From Euglena gracilis (lineage: Eukaryota; Euglenida; Euglenophyceae; Euglenales): DNA of 64,000 bases. The position numbers were made by a program, and so were the translations under genes. The stretch spans positions 14,190,947-14,254,946 of the forward strand of contig CP154957.1 in NCBI GenBank assembly GCA_039621445.1, given 5' to 3'. The notes beneath the pieces were generated by a model. It searched no databases and had not been told where the DNA came from. It saw nothing but the letters and a program-made list of their open reading frames with translations. Below are positions 54,806 through 64,000 of this stretch, in pieces; position 1 is the first letter of the stretch; each line of letters opens with the position of its first letter.

Positions 54806-57581
54806 TTTTGCACCCATGTTCAATTGTGCAAGTCAACCATTTGAATGGTTGATGTGCGCATTTTCGCACACCAGCCACCAAAAAATCCCAGCAATATTTT
54901 GAAGAGGGGGTCCAGCACCAGAAGAGCACAAGGGAGGTAATATCACAGTGTTATCACATGCATTTTCCAGCTCCAAACGCGCTGACATTGAAGGCTCTTG
55001 GTTGCTTTTAAAATTGTCGGTGTGGCAAATGCGTACCTCATCCATATGCACATTTGCACACACCGACATTATTTTTGCTGTTGTTCGGGTGTCACAGAGC
55101 CTTTAACATCAGTAGGGCATTGATGGGCAACTTGCAACCAAACTCAATGGGTAACTGGTGGCCGTCCTCCTGTGTTCTTTATCCCCCTCGTCAACCACCT
55201 GTGGCAGAGTTCTCTAAAAAGTCCGTTATTGTGTTTGTTGCGTGTGAATTTCCGCTGTGCGCAACCAACTCCAAAAACCTCCACAACTTCAGAAAACAAG
55301 CAGAAGGGTGGACTTGCCACCCCGCCTCCAGGAAACCGCCTGTGTAGCAGGAAACGGAAGGTGTGGGTGGGTACCAGGGGTTTTGTGTATTTTTGGTGAA
55401 TTTCTCATTTTGGGGTCTCACTCTGGGGTTTTCATGCCAATCACCAAACAAACCCGGCCAACGTGCAGGGAATGCCAGGGCCAAAAATGACAACCTGCTT
55501 AGATCCGTCGCCGTTCTGCTCCTTTTGCTCAAAATTCTTGTAATGCCGGTGCCAAAATCAAAATTTTCGATATCTGCGAAAATGCACACACCGACCCAAA
55601 AAAAGCTGAAATGCGAGATGAAGCCCCAAGCTTAGTGGGCTGTCATCAATCATGGCAAAAAAACCCAGCTTCACAACTTTCAGAATCTATTTTGCCACAT
55701 TGGGACGATGGGATTGCGAGAGGGTGCTCGTACTATTCTTATGTTTGGCTTCATCAAACTAGAAACATAAAGTCTTTCTGCAAGGATGCAGGTGCAGGTG
55801 GATTCTCAAATGAACCCTCTTGTGGAGAATCATAATTTTCTAGCTGATACCAGATGCCCTCTGTCCAAATATTTATGATAAACCACTGCCTCTGGCGGGG
55901 GTGATGCACAATATTTGGACCCCGCTGCAATTTGAACCTCCACGGTGAGACAGGTGTTGCTCATAAAAAACACAACACACCATCACTTCTTCTCCTCCTT
56001 TGGCCCCTTCTTGTCCGTTGGCTTCTCTCCATCAGCCTCCTTTCCCTCCGCCTGAATGGTTGGGAGGCGAGATTTTCATGCAAATAACCAATGCACCAGA
56101 ACACATACAACTGAAAAAATATGCACGCCACAAACCCTCACCCACCCACCCACCCACAACGCAACGCAACGCAACGCAACGCAACACAACACACACACAC
56201 ACACATACACACACGCACCTACACATGCACATGCACACACGTACACACATAGATAATATAACACACAATATGGCGCAGGGAGGGGGACTGTGCGTAAAAT
56301 TCTTTGAATTATTTAGGATTATGCGCATCATGCAGGATCATGCAGGGTTGTGTGGAAAAATGCGGAGTGAAAATGAATAAAATGGCGTTGACATTCATGC
56401 CAGGCCGAGAACTTGCAATTTTGGCTTGAAATACTGGACCAAAATGGCCAAAAAGGGGCCAAACTTGCCCAAAGCAGCTCAAAAATTGGCCTGCTTGATC
56501 TACATAAATGAAATGAAACCAAAATGACACAAAACAATTTCAAAATAAACCAAATTAACCCGAACAGGTCAAAAACGGGACGGTGTGGAATTGTGCCGAA
56601 AAATGGGTGATTGGAATGTATTGCGGGGACCAGGGGTGTTGTAGTAGTGAACCTTCACAAGGAAAGGCTGGCTTGAAAAAATGCTGGCCGCCCCCGAAAG
56701 AGGTTGGGATCCAGGCAGGGCAGAACAGGAAGGCCGAGTGGGGGGGGGTCGACCTCCCCACCCACCACCGCATGTTCAGAGATTATTTAACAAAAAATTT
56801 TGGTGTCGAAAATTGGTGCTCCTGGGAGTACAGGAGGAGGTGGTCCACCCCCCCCCCCCCCACCACCCTGGCTGTTTGGCCGATTCCTGTTCTGCCCTGG
56901 GTCCAGGGGTGGGTCAGGTTGGCACCCAAAAATACAAAAACGCCCAAGCCCAATTGGGTTGCAAATTTTCAGCCAAAATATTGAAGATTTGAGTCCCAAG
57001 AAATCCTCAGAAATCCCATTTCCACTCAATCCCCTGGGAGGAGGGTCTGGTGGCTGGGTAGGGCTTTATGGGAAAGCCTGGTGGGGGGGGGGTCGACCCC
57101 CGATCTGCCACAGCAAGCCCATGTGGGGACATACCTGATATCCTCAAATTTTAAATGCACACCTCAACAAAACTTTCGAGTGACAACTTATACGGTGAAC
57201 AAAAAGAAGCAGTTCCTCAAAATTGGTGTTCAGCACGAGGGGAAAAAAAAATCCGGGATCGTGAACAAATTCAAAAAAATCCTTGAATATGATTTATTCT
57301 GGAAAAAAGTCAGCCCTGGAAAACAAGAAAAAAAACCTGAAAAAGGAAAAACTAAACTAAAAAAAAAGCCAAATTTAAAAATGTGCCAGAATATGGTCGA
57401 AAAAAACATCCAAAACAGCAGCAAATTTTGAAAATTCGAGGGAAAATATGACTTTCACAAAAGAGCAACTTGTGCGGGATAATGCGCACAACACCCCCCC
57501 CCCCCCCCCCCGCTGCCTGACGCTGCCCTCCGCTCTGAGCCACTGACACACAGTCTGTCTGTGCAGCCTGTGCCAGCACAC

Positions 57582-57650
57582 CTCCATTTCGGCCAGCAGC
57601 GGATCAATCACGCTGCCAACCAACACATTCCGGGCGTTGGTGATGATGGC
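57582..57650 (-). CDS. PAM16: PAM16 exon 4
   Basis: ttcgcag acceptor, 23 codons [20 protein letters not shown] plus EME, then donor gtgtgc. It corresponds to the last helix of the J-like domain. A final short exon or a read-through C-terminus cannot be decided from the sequence. Confidence 0.85.
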
Positions 57651-57847
57651 CTGCGAAAAGGACAGAAACCCGGGCACAGGTGACTGCTGGGCCAAATGTC
57701 GAAATGCACCGCACAACCAGATATTTCCTGAGGACCCCAGGCCACTGGAAACTGCTACTGGAGCCAGCACGGACTGGACTAGCTGCGTGTCGTGGTGTGT
57801 TGTGTTGCGTTGTGTGTCTTCGGTTATGTGTCTGTTGTCTGTGACAG

Positions 57848-57902
<55 letters not shown>

Positions 57903-59737
57903 CTGGGAGGCATGATGGAAATGGCAATATTCTAAATTCAATTTGGCGTTTTAACAACCCCAAAATGAAACGTTAGACCCCTGCAATCCAAAACAAATAC
58001 ACACAAATCAAGACCTGCAGGTACGGGGAACCTCCCTCGCCCGTCTGTGCATCGGGGGTGTTGATCTCGTACATCTTGGCCCACCGCTCCTGCACCGTAT
58101 CGATGAACTGCTTCTCGTCCAATTTCTGTGTGAATAGGTGAGCTGGCGTGGGATGGAACTGGACATGGCTACTATAAACATTAACTCGCTACTATAAATA
58201 TTAACATTAGCTATTAATAATTCGATCCATCCAAATCCAAATCTGCCAGAATAGTGCAAACTGGGGTTGAAATACGTGGAAACAAGAATGCCAAGCAACT
58301 TTGATACTTCATTACCAGACACTAGTAATACCAAAAAAAAAAGAATCCAAATAATTGCTTTACACAGCGTGTTTTTGGGGCGACCGACGCAGTCCAAAAA
58401 ACCCCCACTAACACAACACCTAAACAACACTCCCTAACGCCCACACAAAAATAACCCCACTTAAAACGACCGTTCAAAATGATCGACACCACACACACAC
58501 ACACACACATATGAAAACAGACACACGTACGTACATAGGCACAAACATGCATACATACACATCCATCCATCCATCCATCCATCCATCCATCCATCCATCC
58601 ATCCATCCATCCATCCATCCATCCATCCATCCATCTATCCATACATACATACATGCATACATGCATGCATGATGCATGCATACACACGCACACATTGGCC
58701 CGCACGCTCAGAAATCCCATTCCATAAGCACTGTACTCCGTGCACACTAAATACGGGAAACAAAATTTCCCAGCTGGATGTGGAACATACACCGCAAAAT
58801 TGAAATTATTTGTTCCCCGGGACAGAATTAAAATATCATGGAATTCAATGCCACAGAATGTTGTCATGTTGGACATGAGTGCGGGTTGATGACAATAAAA
58901 TGAATGGGTACTCCGGCTGGTGTCACGTGCTGGCTGCACAGAACACTTCCAGCGGATCGCCCAGCGGCAGGGTGGCCGACCTCGGCGGCGTCGGCGTTGA
59001 TGCCGAGGACCTGCAGGGCGTCCGGCCGGCTGATGACGTCCGTCGTTGCGCGGGTGTTGGACGTGCCTGCGGGGAGGGTTGGCAGAAATGCGGGCACTGC
59101 GGGCATCAGGTTTGGAGCCTCTGTGCTGCGGACAGAAGCGTGTGTGTCTGCGCGCGCGTCTGTGCATCTGTGTGTGCACGGGTGGCCTGTGTCTGTGTGC
59201 TTGGGCGCGTGATTTGTTTGTGTATGGGTGTTTTGTGTGTCTGTGTGCTGTATGCAGGTATGAACATGATGCACAGCTTTTTTGCGTGAATCATCTGGAC
59301 GGGGGGGGGGTCTCGTCAGCTGAAACTTGACTGGCAAGAGGTAGCTGGCTGACAGTTTCAGGATGGAAAATGCATCCCAAAGTCAATAAAAAGAAGGTTG
59401 CTTCGGCCAATCATCACGAGTGGCCTAACCGTTCCTGTGGGTGGGGAGGGGGGTGGTCAGACCTATCAGGATGAGGGTGGGTGCCCTCTCCCCACCACCC
59501 TTAGGGTTTTGAAGATTCCCGTGCAGCCCTGGCCAAATCCCTCCCCCAAAAAGGAGAGGCCTTTGTCGGCGTTGGGGAGAGAAGGACAGGTGGGGGCACG
59601 GCAAAAGCCGGGGCACCTCGCTTCCGGGCCTCCTCCGCGAACTCCTCGGACAGCTCTGCGTACGCGAGCCAGAATGCCACCACCACGTTGCGCGGAACTC
59701 GGGCGGCGATGCGCCCGGCGAGCCGCGTTGCCAGCAT
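57582..59737 (-). CDS. PAM16: PAM16/TIM16, presequence translocase-associated motor subunit
   Basis: Four exons give about 129 residues, the usual size of Pam16 (about 125). The N-terminus [20 protein letters not shown] is an amphipathic or hydrophobic segment like that of animal Magmas. Next come [16 protein letters not shown] and a degenerate J-like domain: [20 protein letters not shown], then [20 protein letters not shown] and [20 protein letters not shown]. The HPD of true J-proteins is absent, as expected. Pam16 pairs with Pam14 and restrains mtHsp70 stimulation at the TIM23 channel on the matrix side of the inner membrane. The three introns seen are GT-AG. A short C-terminal exon beyond 57582 may be missing. 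Oddity: the loop before SPYLQ carries a few extra residues (QTGEGG) compared with animal proteins. Confidence 0.9.
57846..57902. repeat. (GT)n microsatellite
   Basis: About 26 uninterrupted GT units in the intron between PAM16 exons 3 and 4. Confidence 0.97.
58015..58125 (-). CDS. PAM16: PAM16 exon 3
   Basis: cacacag acceptor, 37 codons from [20 protein letters not shown] to SPYLQ, donor gtcttg. This is the core of the J-like domain, matching human EEVQKNYEHLFKVND...SFYLQ. Confidence 0.92.
58561..58640. repeat. (CATC)n microsatellite
   Basis: About 19 CATC units followed by catacatacatgc variants; (AC)n just upstream. Lies in PAM16 intron 2. Confidence 0.97.
58981..59066 (-). CDS. PAM16: PAM16 exon 2
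   Basis: cccgcag acceptor, then GC ACG TCC, encoding (G)[18 protein letters not shown] then [10 protein letters not shown]. The donor is gtcggc. PDALQVLGI corresponds to the QEAQQILNV helix start of human Magmas. Confidence 0.88.
59617..59737 (-). CDS. PAM16: PAM16 exon 1
   Basis: ATG at 59737, then 40 codons to EEARKR plus G, with donor gtgccc. The start is chosen because the N-terminus matches the length and character of Pam16. A ctcaag directly precedes the ATG and could be a spliced-leader acceptor (inference). Confidence 0.85.
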
Positions 59738-61715
59738 CTTGAGGCGGAGGGGGCGAGCGGGGGTGACCCTGGGGCGGGCCGGGCAGGCCTCATCTCCCCA
59801 CCCCACGCTGGCTGTTGCACAGGATTTTGTGTGTCCCATGTGTGGAGTTGGGGTGCTGGTGGTGGCAATGAAAACCCAAATCCATTGTGTGCCATGCGTG
59901 ACGCCCTGCCTCACATATGCGTTTCATACACATGGCGGACCTCCAACCAAAACTGTGTTTCTGCACACGCAAGCTAACCTCAAAAAAGTGCACGGGTGTG
60001 CACATTTTTTCGACGAAGTTTCGGACCCCGAAGGGGTGCGCACTTATTATATATTAAGGCATTGCACAATTATCAGGGCAAAGCACAAACGAAAAAATAA
60101 TAACAAAATAATGCTGCAAGAGTGCAGCAAAAGGCCACCCTGACGGTGCTGTTCTCCAAACCACAATCACAGTCTTCCAATGTCTGACCAACAGGCAACA
60201 GACTGTGTGGACGAGTCAGGGGGGCCTTCAGCATGATTGTGCGTGCTTTCAGACCTGAAGTGTGACAGCGGTTTACCCCTCCTTTAGGGGGAGGGGTGCG
60301 CACTTTTTTTGGGAAGGAGCTTCGGACCATTTGGAGGTTCGCACTTATGAGGGCACTGCGCACAATTAGGACACTGCGGGGGGGGGGGCTGTATTCTTGG
60401 CAGGATTGAACACATTTCCTTTTGTGAAAGAGTCTGACGTGTGCGAAAATCTGACAGCATCTTCGTCAGCCTTCTGCACCCAATTGCTATTTGCGACATT
60501 GAAAATTATCCTCGAGGCTCTTTGTCGAGGAGCCATACGCCAATGTTTATGACTGTTCACCCGTTAGCACAGTTGACGAGCAATCACTTTAGATACTGAT
60601 TGGGTAGCATTGAAATGTTTTAGGTTATCAGAACTGCGGATATCAACATGCAAATGGGCACACAAAATGCAGTCACTGCCCAAGCATTGTGCCGACTCAG
60701 CGTCGTGCATCGCAAGCCACAAAAAGCCAAAAAAACAGCCCTTTGATGGGCGTGACTGCATCGGAGTGGTTTGCGGGGCTGGGATAGAGGAGGGGGGCAT
60801 TGCGAGGCGATTCGCCCGGGGAGGCGGTGCCAGCACAACACTGTGTACAGCATTGGTGCTGTTCTGGTCCGCAGTACATGCCAATGTGGGACGCACTGGT
60901 ATGTACTGTACCCCATATACATGTGGGTGGGCATGAACCACACAGCGGCAGGGCCGGCCGCCCCCACAGGTGGGCCAACAAAGGAGGTGCAATTCGCAGT
61001 GGCTCACAACTCCCCGTCGGGGCGAATGGCTGGGGGGTTTGGTGGAGAAGACACGTCGGCGTCGGTTGCAGGCATGGCGGACTCGACATGTACAGGGATG
61101 CCGCTCTAAAAAGAATCTGAATGAAAAATGCCAGTTTCTTTTTGAACCATTCTGTATGGTATGCATTTCCCGGAACTTTGTTGTACTCCCCCCGACCAAA
61201 TGCCAGCAGACCAGATGTCAGCATTAGTTTCAGCATCCAGGAGACAAAATTCTCATCATCAGAGGAAAATTCCTTTTTCTTCTGGTTCCTCTCCTTCTCC
61301 TCCTCCTCCTCCTCCTTCTCTGCAGCTCCTCCTCCTCCTCCTCCTCCTCCTTCCTTTTCAAAAATGAAAAATTTATAAAAAAGGAAATAATGATGCCCTT
61401 GTTTGACTTTTTATCATTACCCAGAAATACGACAAACTCCCCCCAGTTCTTTATAGGTAAAAATTCAATACCCTAAGGGGTTTTAGGGGTGCAAACCGGC
61501 GGGAAGACTTATTATTTCTGTGGTTAAAAATGCACATGCTTCCCACTGAAATTTTGCACTCAATTTGCTCAAACTCCACCATATTCAATCATAATTTATT
61601 TTCCGGTTGGGAACCACCTTTGGACAAAAAAAGCGTCCCCAAAAACCTCTTGACGCCGCTTGAAGCCCAACATCCGAGAAGAATTCTGACCCAAAGAAGC
61701 CACACCACACGAACT

Positions 61716-64000
<2,285 letters not shown>

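Larger units (their letters stand above)
50250..57570. other. No gene recognised
   Basis: Unique sequence with dispersed repeats, a 70-bp tandem duplication (52575-52711), (AC)/(CCCA)/(CGCAA) microsatellites (56140-56245) and scattered frames of 60-190 codons without family matches. A plus-strand frame at 51673-52242 ends in a Pro/Lys-rich stretch but has no recognised domain. Confidence 0.4.

Overview
The window looks like nuclear DNA of a photosynthetic euglenid (Euglena-like). Four genes are cut into small GC-rich exons separated by long introns. One encodes a plastid-type acyl-ACP desaturase, which implies a plastid. Many introns do not obey GT-AG: they resolve in frame only if the intron has CAG at +4 to +6 and CTG at -8 to -6, with complementary ends. 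That is the signature described for euglenid nonconventional introns. TTAGGG-type telomeric repeats fit the wider Euglenozoa. The species assignment is inference; the exon joins are read directly from the sequence.

Layout. 1-5.5 kb: a large inverted repeat (arms about 541-1772 and 4362-5505) around three head-to-head TTAGGG/CCCTAA palindromes. 5.5-11.0 kb: no recognised gene, C/G homopolymer hairpins and dispersed repeats. 11.0-30.3 kb (+): stearoyl-ACP desaturase in 11 recognised exons, whose introns hold several transposon-like insertions. These are a 310-bp inverted-repeat family, a 120-bp palindrome with a 9-bp direct repeat, a Tc1/mariner-like 417-bp element with TA ends, and a 1.83-kb element with 14-bp terminal repeats and a TGGTGG duplication carrying an AT-rich island. 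31-34.7 kb: degenerate long-unit repeats. 34.8-43 kb: mostly unexplained, with an orphan terminal exon at 38.9-39.05 kb. 43.4-49.9 kb (-): a BRSK/SNF1-like Ser/Thr kinase, eight of whose nine recognised introns are nonconventional. 50-57.5 kb: microsatellites and repeats, no recognised gene. 57.6-59.7 kb (-): PAM16/TIM16. 61.7-64 kb (-): the 3' half of a SET-domain (RuBisCO LSMT/SETD3-like) methyltransferase running off the window.

The genes are functionally unrelated housekeeping genes: plastid fatty-acid desaturation, signalling, mitochondrial import and protein lysine methylation. Desaturase and kinase are convergent; kinase, PAM16 and SET gene lie on the same strand. No rRNA, tRNA, CRISPR array or bacterial-type operon was seen. 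Most long open frames are microsatellite or homopolymer artefacts.
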